Source: Pseudomonas benzenivorans (GTDB taxonomy: Bacteria; Pseudomonadota; Gammaproteobacteria; Pseudomonadales; Pseudomonadaceae). From it: DNA of 64,000 nt. Location: positions 158,808-222,807 of the forward strand of contig NZ_FNCT01000005.1 of assembly GCF_900100495.1 (NCBI RefSeq), given 5' to 3'. Below, one piece after another: positions 9,910-18,629 of the stretch (the stretch's first letter is position 1; each line of letters opens with the position of its first letter). Below the pieces are notes generated by a model, which was not told the DNA's origin, did not search any database, and saw only the letters and a program-made list of their open reading frames with translations. The position numbers were made by a program, and so were the translations under genes.

Positions 9910-10731
9910 TCAATCCAGCGCGCGGGCCAGCTGGAGCAGTTCGGCGCGCCATTCGGCGGCGACCGGCAGGGCCAGGAAATGCGGGTTGAGCAGGGATTCG
10001 CGCGCCTCGTAGCTCAACGCCTCGCCCTTGAGGGTCAGCACCTCGCCGCCGGCGCCTTCCAGCACACCCTGGGCCGCGGCGGTGTCCCACTGCGAGGTCG
10101 GCGCCAGGCGCGGGTAGCAGTCGGCATTGCCCTCGGCCAGCAGGCAGAATTTCAGCGAGCTGCCGATGCTGGCCAGCTGCAGGTCGCCGAAGCGCTCGCT
10201 CAGGCCTTCCAGCAGGCGCTCCTGGGCCGGGCTGGAATGCCGCCGGCTGGCCACCACGGTGAAGGCTTCCGGCGGCGCCAGGCGCACGCCGATCGGCTCG
10301 TCCGCCCCGTCCGCCTCGGCGCGCCAGGCGCCCAGGCCGGCGCCACCGTAATAACAGCGGCCATTGGCCGGAATGCCGACCACGCCGAAAACCACCCGAC
10401 CGCGCTCGATCAGCGCGACGTTGACGGTGAACTCTTCGCTGCCGGCGATAAATTCCTTGGTGCCGTCCAGCGGGTCGACCAGCCACCAGCGGGTCCACTG
10501 CGCGCGCTCGGCGAGGGCGATGTCGGCGTCCTCCTCGGACAGCACCGGAATGCGCGGATCGAGCGCGACCAGGCCGGCGACGAGCAGGTCATGGGCGGCC
10601 AGGTCGGCAGCGGTCACCGGCGAGGCGTCGGCCTTCTCCGTGACCGCCACCCCGGCGCGCCAGTGCGGCAGGATCGCCGCGCCGGCCGCGCGCACCAGCT
10701 GCACCACCGGCGCAATCAGGGGATGGCTCAT
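9910..10731 (-). CDS. cysQ: 3'(2'),5'-bisphosphate nucleotidase CysQ
   Basis: A 273-residue inositol-monophosphatase-fold enzyme that removes the 3' phosphate from PAP(S), a by-product of sulfate assimilation. The metal and substrate motifs are intact: SEED (65-68), WLVDPLDGTKEF (starting near residue 83) and the C-terminal QWDTAAAQGVLEGAGG. Its ATG overlaps the nudE stop codon (ATGA), so the two are translationally coupled. The cysQ-nudE pairing near fabY matches P. aeruginosa. Confidence 0.94.
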   Translation of the reverse strand: MSHPLIAPVVQLVRAAGAAILPHWRAGVAVTEKADASPVTAADLAAHDLLVAGLVALDPRIPVLSEEDADIALAERAQWTRWWLVDPLDGTKEFIAGSEEFTVNVALIERGRVVFGVVGIPANGRCYYGGAGLGAWRAEADGADEPIGVRLAPPEAFTVVASRRHSSPAQERLLEGLSERFGDLQLASIGSSLKFCLLAEGNADCYPRLAPTSQWDTAAAQGVLEGAGGEVLTLKGEALSYEARESLLNPHFLALPVAAEWRAELLQLARALD

Positions 10732-11294
10732 AGGGCGAAGTCTCCGCGTTGGGTCAGCAGGTCACGCGCCAGGTACAGCGCGGCCAGGGCACGGCCTTCG
10801 CTGAATTGCGGGTGCTGGGCCAGGCTCGACAGCTCGCGCAGGTTGACCCTGTCCACCCGCAGCGGCTCCGGCTCGTCGCCTGGCAGGCTCTCCGGATACA
10901 GGTCGCGGGCCAGCACCACCTGGATCTTCTGGCTCATGTAGCCGGGCGACAGGCTCAACTCGGCCAGGTGCTCCAGCTGCCGCGCGCCGAAACCGGCCTC
11001 CTCCTTGAGCTCGCGCTCGGCCGCCGCCAGCACGTCCTCGCCCGGTTCGATCAGGCCCTTGGGCAGCGACAGCTGGTAGTCGTCGGTGCCGGCGCAGTAC
11101 TCCTCGACCAGCAGCACATGCTCGGCATCGGCCAGCGCCACGATCATCACCGCGCCGTAGCCGACGCCCTTGCCGACCAGCCGCTCATAGGTCCGTTCCA
11201 CCCCATTGGCGAAGCGCAGCTGCAGTTCCTCGACGCGGAACAGGCGGCTGCTGGCGACGATCTCGCGGGCGAGTACGGTGGGCTTCTGGCGCAT
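10728..11294 (-). CDS. nudE: ADP compounds hydrolase NudE (Nudix)
   Basis: A 188-residue Nudix hydrolase that cleaves ADP-ribose, Ap3A and NADH. The Nudix box GX5EX7REUXEEXGU is complete, from GLIEPGEDVL to RELKEEAGFG. The start at 11294 (MRQKPTVLAREIV) is chosen because AAGGAG lies 7 nt ahead of it and it gives the usual ~186-residue length; a longer in-frame start 12 codons upstream would place that ribosome site inside the gene. It is the first gene of the nudE-cysQ pair and divergent from yrfG. Confidence 0.93.
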   Translation of the reverse strand: MRQKPTVLAREIVASSRLFRVEELQLRFANGVERTYERLVGKGVGYGAVMIVALADAEHVLLVEEYCAGTDDYQLSLPKGLIEPGEDVLAAAERELKEEAGFGARQLEHLAELSLSPGYMSQKIQVVLARDLYPESLPGDEPEPLRVDRVNLRELSSLAQHPQFSEGRALAALYLARDLLTQRGDFAL

Positions 11295-11431
11295 GGAACG
11301 GCTCCTTGGCATGACCTGGCGAGTTATCATACCTTGCCTTTCCCGATTATCCCCGCCGGAGATTGCGTGATGACGACGGTAGCTGGTCGAATCGCGACAG
11401 TCTGCGCAATACCAGCCGAAGACTCCGCCCT

Positions 11432-12094
11432 ATGCCGCCATTACCCTGGAACCAGATCGACACCGTGCTGCTGGATATGGACGGCACCCTGCTCGACCTG
11501 CATTTCGACAACCACTTCTGGCTGGAACACCTGCCGCAACGCTACGCCGAGCACCATGGCATCAGCCGCGCCCAGGCCGACGCCGAATTGCTGCCGCTGT
11601 TCCGCGAGCATGCCGGCCAGCTCAACTGGTACTGCACGGATTTCTGGAGCCGCGAGCTGAACCTGTCGATCCGCGAACTCAAGCGCGAGGTCGCCCACCT
11701 GATCGCCCTGCGCCCGGACGCCGACACCTTCCTCGCCGCGGTGCGCGACGCCGGCAAGCGCGTCGCGCTGATCACCAACGCGCACCGCGACTCGCTGTCG
11801 CTGAAGCTGGAACGCATCGAACTGGCGCCCTATTTCGAGCGCCTGATCAGTTCCCACGACTACGGCTTCGCCAAGGAGGACCCGCAGTTCTGGTTCGCCC
11901 TGCAGCAGGACTTCGGCTTCGTGCCGGCGCGCAGCCTGTTCATCGACGACAGCCTGGCGATCCTGCGCAGCGCCCGCGACTTCGGCATCGGCCAGCTGCT
12001 GGCGGTGCGCCAGCCGGACAGCCGCGCCGCGCCGAAGGACACCGAGGAATTCGCCGCGGTCGAGGATTACCGGGCGCTGCTGCAGGGGCTGTAA
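11432..12094 (+). CDS. yrfG: HAD-family GMP/IMP nucleotidase (YrfG-like)
   Basis: A 220-residue haloacid-dehalogenase phosphatase. HAD motif I is DMDGTLLDL near the N-terminus, motif II is LITNAHR, and motifs III/IV are the lysine and DD in FAKEDPQFW / LFIDDSLAIL. E. coli YrfG (222 residues) dephosphorylates GMP and IMP; the same role is inferred here from length and neighbourhood (nudE-yrfG divergent pair). The start at 11432 (MPPLPWNQIDTVLLD) is chosen by family length; the ribosome site is weak. A longer TTG start at 11363 is less likely. Confidence 0.87.
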   Translation: MPPLPWNQIDTVLLDMDGTLLDLHFDNHFWLEHLPQRYAEHHGISRAQADAELLPLFREHAGQLNWYCTDFWSRELNLSIRELKREVAHLIALRPDADTFLAAVRDAGKRVALITNAHRDSLSLKLERIELAPYFERLISSHDYGFAKEDPQFWFALQQDFGFVPARSLFIDDSLAILRSARDFGIGQLLAVRQPDSRAAPKDTEEFAAVEDYRALLQGL

Positions 12095-12177
12095 CCGCGG
12101 CGCGGTGCAAGGGCTTCGCGGTCAGGACCGCTAGGGTCTCGCAATAATCCATTGCTCAACCTGCCGGGGCTGGCCTG

Positions 12178-12239
12178 GTAGGGTGCGCCGTGCGCACCAC
12201 TGGCGACTCCGGGTGCCTGGTGCGCACAGCGCACCCTAC
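12178..12239. repeat. Inverted pair of GTAGGGTGCGC palindromes
   Basis: The same architecture as the fabY/cysQ gap: one unit at 12178-12198 and an inverted unit at 12219-12239, about 20 bp apart. It lies between the convergent yrfG and fdhD genes and could act as a bidirectional hairpin. Confidence 0.8.
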
Positions 12240-12296
12240 AAGCCCGAGTCGTCGAAACAATAATTCTGCGACAGCACACCTGCTGCGCGCCGGCTC

Positions 12297-13121
12297 CTAT
12301 TGCCCAGGGCTGTACACCCGTGGCGCGGCGTGGTGCGGCAGGTGGATCAGGTTGAGCCGGTGTTGGCGCGCCCACTGCACGCTGAGGCTGGTCGGCGCCG
12401 AGAGGCTGACCAGGCTGGCGAACTGGCCGCGCACCGCCTTGTGGATCAGCTCCAGGCTGCAGCGGCTGGTGACCACGGCGAAGCCCTGGCGGCTGTCGCG
12501 GCCCTGCCGGCGCAGGGCACCGATCAGCTTGTCCAGCGCGTTGTGCCGGCCGATGTCCTCGCGGCACAGGACGATCTCGCCGCTGGTGTCGACGAACAGC
12601 GCAGCATGCAGGGCGCCGCTGTGGCGCGCCAGGCTCTGCACGCCGGCGATGCGCGCGCGCAGGTCGCGCAGGTGCCCGGCCGGCGGCAGCGGACTGGGCG
12701 CCAGCGGCCTGAGTTGCGGCAGCGCCTGCTCCAGCGCCGCCACCCCGCACAGGCCGCAACCGCTGGTGCCGGCCAGCTGGCGGCGCTGCTGCTTGAGCGC
12801 CCAGAAGGCGCGGTTGCCGATCTGTACCTCGGCGTTGAGCGCCTCGCCGCGACGCGTGAGGCGGATGTCGTAGATCTCCTCGAGGCGCTCGACCACTCCG
12901 CTGCTCAGGCTGAAGCCGACGACGAAATCCTCCACGGCCGTGGGCGAGACCATCATCACCGCATGATTGATGCCGTTGTAGGCGATGGCCAGGGCGCACT
13001 CCTCGGCCAGCACGGCGCTGCCCGGACGCGCCGCGCCATCCAGCTCGACGTAGGCGTAGCCGTCCTGCGCCGGGCAAGTGGCGCAGTCGTCGCGGAGGGG
13101 GTTGGGAGCGTGACGTGGCAT
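12297..13121 (-). CDS. fdhD: Formate dehydrogenase accessory sulfurtransferase FdhD
   Basis: A 274-residue FdhD-family protein that passes sulfur to the bis-MGD molybdenum cofactor of formate dehydrogenase, which is essential for activity. The catalytic cysteine pair lies in GTSGCGLCG, matching the CxxC loop of E. coli FdhD, and the cofactor-side motif REDIGRHNALDKL is present. The start at 13121 (MPRHAPNPLRDDC) has a modest AGGAA upstream; in-frame sequence further upstream belongs to the region before fdsD's end and is not FdhD-like. It is the last gene of the fdsGBAD-fdhD cluster, 17 nt after fdsD. In Cupriavidus the equivalent gene is fdsC. Confidence 0.93.
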   Translation of the reverse strand: MPRHAPNPLRDDCATCPAQDGYAYVELDGAARPGSAVLAEECALAIAYNGINHAVMMVSPTAVEDFVVGFSLSSGVVERLEEIYDIRLTRRGEALNAEVQIGNRAFWALKQQRRQLAGTSGCGLCGVAALEQALPQLRPLAPSPLPPAGHLRDLRARIAGVQSLARHSGALHAALFVDTSGEIVLCREDIGRHNALDKLIGALRRQGRDSRQGFAVVTSRCSLELIHKAVRGQFASLVSLSAPTSLSVQWARQHRLNLIHLPHHAAPRVYSPGQ

Positions 13122-13138
13122 GGTCGCGGATTCCTGGT

Positions 13139-13387
13139 TCAGGCCCGAGCGGCCTGCGGCTCGACCTGCTCGCGCAGCCCTTGCAGCGCCTCCAGGGCGA
13201 AGGCGCTCAGGCCTTCGCCGCCACTGGCATCCAGCTGGGCGTAGAGCGCGCGGCGCATCTGCGGGTCCCACTGGCGCCTGAGGTGCAGGGCGAAGTCCGT
13301 CCGCGCCTGGGCGGGGTCGGGCTGGGAAGCGAAGAAGGCGCCGATCTGGTTGGCCATCTTGATCAGGTGTTCGGCATTCATGCCCAT
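13139..13387 (-). CDS. fdsD: Formate dehydrogenase delta subunit FdsD
   Basis: A small 82-residue protein matching the FDH delta subunit family: MNAEHLIKMANQIGAFF at the start and the FALHLRRQWDPQMRRALY core. It is a minor, non-redox subunit of soluble NAD-dependent formate dehydrogenase. The start at 13387 (MGMNAEHL) is preferred because GGAG sits 7 nt upstream; a second ATG two codons later is possible. It is separated from fdsA by 112 bp containing a GTAGGGTGCGC palindrome, unlike the tight packing of the rest of the operon. Confidence 0.88.
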   Translation of the reverse strand: MGMNAEHLIKMANQIGAFFASQPDPAQARTDFALHLRRQWDPQMRRALYAQLDASGGEGLSAFALEALQGLREQVEPQAARA

Positions 13388-13452
13388 GCTCGTGCTCCGC
13401 TGATTAACCTGGATGCCGCGTAGGTTGAGCTTAGCCGGGCAACCGAACGGCT

Positions 13453-13473
13453 GGTGCGCACGGCGCACCCTAC
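13453..13473. repeat. Single GTAGGGTGCGC palindrome inside the fds operon
   Basis: GGTGCGCACGGCGCACC followed by CTAC between fdsA and fdsD. It is one unit of the family dispersed through this window. Its hairpin could lower fdsD-fdhD expression relative to fdsGBA, which is inference. Confidence 0.75.
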
Positions 13474-13499
13474 GCGCCGGAGAATGATTGCGAGCGGCC

Positions 13500-16343
13500 T
13501 CATAGCTGCACCACCTTGATCCGCGGCAGCAGCTCGAGCTGCTCGTGGGTGAAGGCCTGGAATTCCTCCTGCCACTGCGATGGCGCCGCGACCTTGCTGA
13601 CCTGCACCGCGGTGACCTTGTACTCCGGGCAGTTGGTCGCCCAGTCCGAGTTGTCGGTGGTGATCACGTTGGCGCCGGATTCCGGGTGGTGGAAGGTGGT
13701 GTAGACCACCCCCGGTTGCACCCGCTCGCTGATGGTCGCGCGCATCGCCGTCTCGCCGGCGCGGCTGTTGATCGCCACCCAGTCGCCGTCGTTGATCCCG
13801 CGGTCCTCGGCATCCACCGGGTGGATCTCCAGGCGGTCCTCGGCGTGCCAGGCACCGTTGGCGGTGCGCCGGGTCTGCGCGCCGACGTTGTACTGCGAGA
13901 GGATGCGCCCGGTGGTGAGGATCAGCGGGCGCTTGCGCGAGGTGCGCTCCTCGCTCGGGATGTACTCGGTGACCATGAAGCGGCCCTTGCCGCGCACGAA
14001 GGCGTCCTCGTGCATGATCGGCGTGCCCTCCGGCGCGGCCTCGTTGCACGGCCACTGGATGCTGCCCAGGCGCTCGAGCTTGGCGTAGCTGACGCCGGTG
14101 AAGGTCGGCGTCAGGCGGGCGATCTCGTCCATGATCTGCGACGGATGGCTGTAGCTCATCGGGTAGCCGAGGGCGTTGGACAGCGCCACGGTCACCTCCC
14201 AGTCTTCCTTGCCGGCCAACGCCGGCATCACCTTGCGCACCGGCGAGATGCGCCGCTCGGCGTTGGTGAAGGTGCCGTTCTTCTCCAGGAAGGAGGCGCC
14301 GGGCAGGAACACGTGGGCGTACTTGGCGGTTTCGTTGAGGAACAGGTCCTGCACCACCACGCACTCCATGGCCTTGAGCGCATCGGTGACGTGCTGGGTG
14401 TCGGGGTCGGACTGCGCCGGGTCCTCGCCCTGGATATACATGCCCTTGAAGGTGCCGGCATGGGCGGCGGCGAGCATGTTGGGGATGCGCAGCCCCGGCT
14501 CGTCGAGCAGGCTGACGCCCCAGGCGGCCTCGAACTGCGCCCGCGCCAGCGGGTCGGAGACATGCCGGTAGCCCGGCAGTTCGTGGGGGAAGGAGCCCAT
14601 GTCGCAGGAACCCTGCACGTTGTTCTGCCCGCGCAGCGGGTTCACGCCGACACCCGGACGGCCGATGTTGCCGGTGGCCATGGCCAGGTTGGCGATGGCG
14701 ATCACGGTCGAGGAGCCCTGGCTGTGCTCGGTGACGCCCAGGCCGTAGTAGATCGCGGCGTTGCCGCCGGTGGCGTACAGCCGCGCGGCGGCGCGTACCT
14801 CGGCGGCCGGCACGCCGGTCAGCGCTTCCAGCGCCTCGGGGCTGTTGCGCGGCTCGCCGACGAAGGCGCGCCACTGGGCGAAGGCTTCGTCCTCGCAGCG
14901 CTCGGCGACGAAGGCCTCGTTGACCAGGCCCTCGCCGACGATTACATGGGCGAGGCTGTTGAGCAGGGCGACGTTGCTGCCTGGGCGCAGTTGCAGGTGG
15001 TGCTCGGCCTTGACGTGCGGGCCGCGCACCAGGTCGATGCCGCGCGGGTCGGCGACGATCAGCTTGGCGCCCTGGCGCAGGCGGCGCTTGAGCTGCGAGC
15101 CGAACACCGGATGGCCGTCGGTGGGGTTGGCGCCGATCACCAGCACCACGTCGGCGGCCAGCACCGAGTCGAAGTCCTGGGTGCCGGCCGATTCGCCGAG
15201 GGTGACCTTGAGGCCGTAGCCGGTCGGCGAGTGGCAGACCCGCGCGCAGGTGTCGACGTTGTTGTTGCCGAAGGCGGCGCGCACCAGCTTCTGCACCAGG
15301 TAGGTTTCCTCGTTGGTGCAGCGCGAGGAGGTCAGCCCGCCGACCGCGTTGCGGCCGTACTGCGCCTGGATCTCGCGGAAACGCCTGGCGGCATGGCCGA
15401 TCGCCTCGTCCCAGCTGACCGGGCGCCAGGGTTCGTGGATGCTGTCGCGAATCATCGGCGTCTTGATCCGGTCCGGGTGGGTGGCGTAGCCCCAGGCGAA
15501 GCGGCCCTTGACGCAGGAGTGGCCGTGGTTGGCGTGGCCGTTCTTGTCCGGAACCATACGCACCACGGTGTTGCCCTTGACCTCGGCCTTGAACGAGCAG
15601 CCGACCCCGCAGTAGGCGCAGGTGGTGGTCACGCTGCGCTCGGCCTGGCCCAGCTCGATCAGCGACTTTTCCGTCAGCGTGGCGGTCGGGCAGGCCTGCA
15701 CGCAGGCGCCGCAGGACACGCACTCGGAGTCGAGGAAGTCTTCGGCCTGGCCGGCGGCGACCCGCGAGTCGAAGCCGCGGCCGTCGATGGTCAGGGCGAA
15801 GGTCCCCTGCACTTCCTCGCAGGCGCGCACGCAGCGGTTGCAGACGATGCACTTGGCCGGGTCGTAGCTGAAATAGGGGTTGGACTCGTCCTTGGCCTCG
15901 GCCAGGTGGGTCTGCACCGGGTCGTAGCGCACCTCGCGCAGGCCGACCACGCCGGCCATGTCCTGCAGCTCGCAGTTGCCGTTGGCCGAGCAGGTCAGGC
16001 AGTCCAGCGGGTGATCGGAGATGTACAGCTCCATGGTGCCGCGGCGCAGTTCGGCGAGTTTGGGGCTCTGCGTGCGCACCTGCATGCCGGCTTCCACCGG
16101 GGTCGTGCAGGAGGCGGGAAAACCGCGGCGGCCCTCGATCTCCACCATGCACAGGCGGCACGAGCCGAACGGCTCCAGGCTGTCGCTGGCGCACAGCTTG
16201 GGCACGGCGATGCCGGCTTCCTGGGCCGCGCGCATCAGCGAGGTGCCGGCCGGCACCGTGATGGTGGTGCCGTCGATTTCCAGCGTCACCGGGGCGCCGG
16301 TGCGGGCGGGGGTTCCGTAGTCGAGTTCACGAAACAGGGCCAT
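13500..16343 (-). CDS. fdsA: NAD-dependent formate dehydrogenase alpha subunit FdsA
   Basis: The 947-residue catalytic subunit that oxidises formate to CO2 at a Mo-bis-MGD centre. Domain order: an N-terminal [2Fe-2S] ferredoxin-like domain (Cys51, 62, 65, 79); the His-CxxCxxxxxC cluster segment HPLDCLTCSANGNC; two [4Fe-4S] ferredoxin motifs (CIVCNRC.. and CVSCGAC..); then the molybdopterin core with CAYCGVGC. The Mo ligand is a cysteine in DTCARVCHSPTG; no in-frame TGA occurs there, so this is a Cys rather than a selenocysteine enzyme. The start ATG follows GGAG. It sits 15 bp after fdsB. Confidence 0.95.
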   Translation of the reverse strand: MALFRELDYGTPARTGAPVTLEIDGTTITVPAGTSLMRAAQEAGIAVPKLCASDSLEPFGSCRLCMVEIEGRRGFPASCTTPVEAGMQVRTQSPKLAELRRGTMELYISDHPLDCLTCSANGNCELQDMAGVVGLREVRYDPVQTHLAEAKDESNPYFSYDPAKCIVCNRCVRACEEVQGTFALTIDGRGFDSRVAAGQAEDFLDSECVSCGACVQACPTATLTEKSLIELGQAERSVTTTCAYCGVGCSFKAEVKGNTVVRMVPDKNGHANHGHSCVKGRFAWGYATHPDRIKTPMIRDSIHEPWRPVSWDEAIGHAARRFREIQAQYGRNAVGGLTSSRCTNEETYLVQKLVRAAFGNNNVDTCARVCHSPTGYGLKVTLGESAGTQDFDSVLAADVVLVIGANPTDGHPVFGSQLKRRLRQGAKLIVADPRGIDLVRGPHVKAEHHLQLRPGSNVALLNSLAHVIVGEGLVNEAFVAERCEDEAFAQWRAFVGEPRNSPEALEALTGVPAAEVRAAARLYATGGNAAIYYGLGVTEHSQGSSTVIAIANLAMATGNIGRPGVGVNPLRGQNNVQGSCDMGSFPHELPGYRHVSDPLARAQFEAAWGVSLLDEPGLRIPNMLAAAHAGTFKGMYIQGEDPAQSDPDTQHVTDALKAMECVVVQDLFLNETAKYAHVFLPGASFLEKNGTFTNAERRISPVRKVMPALAGKEDWEVTVALSNALGYPMSYSHPSQIMDEIARLTPTFTGVSYAKLERLGSIQWPCNEAAPEGTPIMHEDAFVRGKGRFMVTEYIPSEERTSRKRPLILTTGRILSQYNVGAQTRRTANGAWHAEDRLEIHPVDAEDRGINDGDWVAINSRAGETAMRATISERVQPGVVYTTFHHPESGANVITTDNSDWATNCPEYKVTAVQVSKVAAPSQWQEEFQAFTHEQLELLPRIKVVQL

Positions 16344-16358
16344 GGGGGCGTCTCCGGA

Positions 16359-17930
16359 TCAGCGGGCTGCGGCGGTGTCTTTCGACACGCCGAAGTCCTC
16401 GGGAAAGTGGTTGAGCGCGCTCAGCACCGGGTAGGGGGTCATCCCGCCGAGGGCACAGAGCGAGGCGCCGAGCATGGTGTCGCAGAGGCTCTTGAGCAGT
16501 TCGATACGGCCCGGCTGCGGGCCTTCCGAACGGGCCACGATGATCTGTTCGAGCAGCTCCTCGCCGCGGGTCGAGCCGATCCGGCAGGGCGTGCACTTGC
16601 CGCAGGATTCGATGGCGCAGAACTGCATGGCGTAGCGGGCCATCTCAGCCAGGTCGACCCTGTCGTCGAACACCACTATGCCGCCGTGGCCGAGCACCGC
16701 GCCGAGGGCGGCGAAGGCCTCGTAGTCCAGCGGCGTATCGAACTGCGACTCCGGCAGGTAGGCGCCCAGCGGGCCACCGACCTGCACCGCGCGGATCGGC
16801 CGGCCACTGGCCGAGCCGCCGCCGTAGTCGTACAGCAGCTCGCGCAGGGTGACGCCGAAGGCCAGCTCGATCAGGCCGCCGCGGGCGATGTTGCCGGTCA
16901 GCTGGATCGGCAGGGTGCCGAGCGAGCGGCCCATGCCGAAGTCGCGGTAATGGGCGCCGCCCTTGTCCAGGATCACTGGCACCGAAGCCAGCGAGATCAC
17001 GTTGTTGATCACCGTGGGCATGCCGAACAGGCCCTCGATCGCCGGCAGCGGCGGCTTAGGCCGCACCGTGCCGCGCTTGCCTTCGAGGCTCTCGAGCAGC
17101 GCGGTTTCCTCGCCGCAGACATAGGCGCCGGCGCCGCGGCGCAGGTGCAGGTGGAAGGCCTTGCCGCTGCCGCGGATGTCGTCGCCCAGGTAGCCCTCGG
17201 CATAGGCCGTGGCGATGGCCGCCTTGAGCGCGGCCTCGGCGTGCGGGTATTCCGAGCGCAGGTAGATGTAGCCCTCGGTGGCGCCGACGGCCAGGGCGGC
17301 GATGGTCATGCCCTCGATCAGCACGAAGGGGTCGTCTTCCATCACCATGCGGTCGGAGAAGGTGCCGGAGTCGCCCTCGTCGGCGTTGCACACGATGTAC
17401 TTCTGCGCCGCCTGGCAGCCGGCCACGGTGCGCCACTTGATGCCGGTGGGAAAGGCCGCGCCGCCGCGCCCGCGCAGGCCGGACTCGAGCACCTCGGCGA
17501 TGATCGCCTCGGCGCCGATTGCCAGCGCACGCTTGAGCCCGCGGTAGCCGTCGTGGGCGATATAGTCGGCCAGCGACAGCGGATCGGTGATCCCGGCGCG
17601 GGCGAAGGTCAGGCGCTGCTGGCGCTTGAGGTAGTCGATCTGCTCGGTCAGGCCGAGCCCCAGCGGGTGCTCGCCAGCGTCGAGGAAACCGGCGTCGAAC
17701 AGCCCGGCCACATCCTTGGCCTTGACCGGGCCATAGGCCACGCGCCCGGCCGGAGTGGCGACCTCGACCAATGGCTCGAGCCAGAACAGCCCGCGCGAGC
17801 CGTTGCGCACCAGCTTGATCTCCAGGTTGCGCGCCTTGGCCTCGGCGGCGATGGCCCGGGCCACCTTGTCGGCGCCCAGGCTCAGGGCGCTGGCGTCGCG
17901 CGGCACGTAGACGGTAATTGGCTCGCTCAT
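16359..17930 (-). CDS. fdsB: Formate dehydrogenase beta subunit FdsB (NuoF-like)
   Basis: A 523-residue diaphorase subunit that reduces NAD+ with electrons from FdsA. It has an N-terminal ~120-residue thioredoxin-like region, then the NuoF core: the NADH-binding GRGGAAFPTGIKW, the FMN-binding GAGAYVCGEETALLESLEG, and the C-terminal [4Fe-4S] ligands ESCGKCTPCRIG plus a distal Cys in LGASLCALGG. Its start overlaps the fdsG stop by 4 bp. Confidence 0.95.
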   Translation of the reverse strand: MSEPITVYVPRDASALSLGADKVARAIAAEAKARNLEIKLVRNGSRGLFWLEPLVEVATPAGRVAYGPVKAKDVAGLFDAGFLDAGEHPLGLGLTEQIDYLKRQQRLTFARAGITDPLSLADYIAHDGYRGLKRALAIGAEAIIAEVLESGLRGRGGAAFPTGIKWRTVAGCQAAQKYIVCNADEGDSGTFSDRMVMEDDPFVLIEGMTIAALAVGATEGYIYLRSEYPHAEAALKAAIATAYAEGYLGDDIRGSGKAFHLHLRRGAGAYVCGEETALLESLEGKRGTVRPKPPLPAIEGLFGMPTVINNVISLASVPVILDKGGAHYRDFGMGRSLGTLPIQLTGNIARGGLIELAFGVTLRELLYDYGGGSASGRPIRAVQVGGPLGAYLPESQFDTPLDYEAFAALGAVLGHGGIVVFDDRVDLAEMARYAMQFCAIESCGKCTPCRIGSTRGEELLEQIIVARSEGPQPGRIELLKSLCDTMLGASLCALGGMTPYPVLSALNHFPEDFGVSKDTAAAR

Positions 17931-18421
17931 GGGTGTGCCTCCTGTTCGCTCAGCAGTTCCAGCAGGCCCTCGAGATCGACGCGGCCGTGCAGTTCACCGC
18001 CCAGCATGGCGTTCGGCGCGCAGGCGCAGTTGCCCAGGCAATACACCGCCTCCAGGGTCAGGCTGCCGTCGGCGCGGGTCTCGCCCAGTTGCAGGCCGAG
18101 TTTCTCCTGCAGCGCGGCGGTCAGCGCCTTGGCGCCCATCGACTGGCAGGCCTCGGCCTGGCACAGCTTGAGATGCTGGCGCCCCGGCGGGCTGGCGCGG
18201 AAATCGTGGTAGAAGCTGACCACCCCGTGCACCTCGGCGCGCGACAGGCAGAGGTCCTCGGCGATCAGCGGCAACAGCTCCGGCGGCACCGCGCCGAGGC
18301 GGTCCTGAATGTCGTGGAGGATGGGCAGCAGCGCGCCCGGCTCGCCGCGGTGCGCCGCCAGCACCTCGCGGGTGACGGCCTGGCACTGCTCGGGGTCGAA
18401 GCGCTGGGGAAGAGTGGCCAT
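17927..18421 (-). CDS. fdsG: Formate dehydrogenase gamma subunit FdsG (NuoE-like)
   Basis: A 164-residue thioredoxin-like [2Fe-2S] protein homologous to NuoE. The cluster cysteines are Cys87, 92, 128 and 132 (LCQAEAC and YCLGNCAC). The start at 18421 (MATLPQRFDPEQCQ) has GGAG 8 nt upstream; an in-frame start 36 codons earlier adds non-family sequence. It is the first gene of the operon, divergent from the fdsR-like regulator. Confidence 0.94.
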   Translation of the reverse strand: MATLPQRFDPEQCQAVTREVLAAHRGEPGALLPILHDIQDRLGAVPPELLPLIAEDLCLSRAEVHGVVSFYHDFRASPPGRQHLKLCQAEACQSMGAKALTAALQEKLGLQLGETRADGSLTLEAVYCLGNCACAPNAMLGGELHGRVDLEGLLELLSEQEAHP

Positions 18422-18529
18422 GTTCGATACTCCAGCCGGCGCAGAGAGCCGGTGCTGTCGGGGAGCTAGACCGAGCCACTCACGGCGGGTGCTCGGGCTA
18501 TCTCGGGCGCTCCGCTGAAGGGTCGCCAT

Positions 18530-18629
18530 ATATGAAGTAAAGTTCTTATACTCAGGCGTAGAACCGCCAGATGCCGCACGTTAGCATGGACCATTCCACG
18601 ATCAAATATGAAGCAATGAGCATATGATC
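18530..18629. promoter_or_regulatory. Candidate FdsR operators in the fdsG/fdsR gap
   Basis: The 202-bp divergent gap is AT-rich around two identical ATATGAAG octamers (18530-18537 and 18606-18613). The second lies within a broken inverted repeat GATCA...TGATC (18600-18629) that covers the regulator's start codon. LysR/ModE-type regulators usually bind and autoregulate in such gaps; the assignment is inferred from position and symmetry only. Confidence 0.45.

Noticed and set aside
13545-18212. A 1555-codon open frame on the plus strand across the formate dehydrogenase genes
   Set aside because: It is the antisense shadow of fdsA/fdsB, made possible by high GC; composition is Ala/Gly/Arg/His-rich with no motifs, while the minus strand has complete domain-bearing genes.
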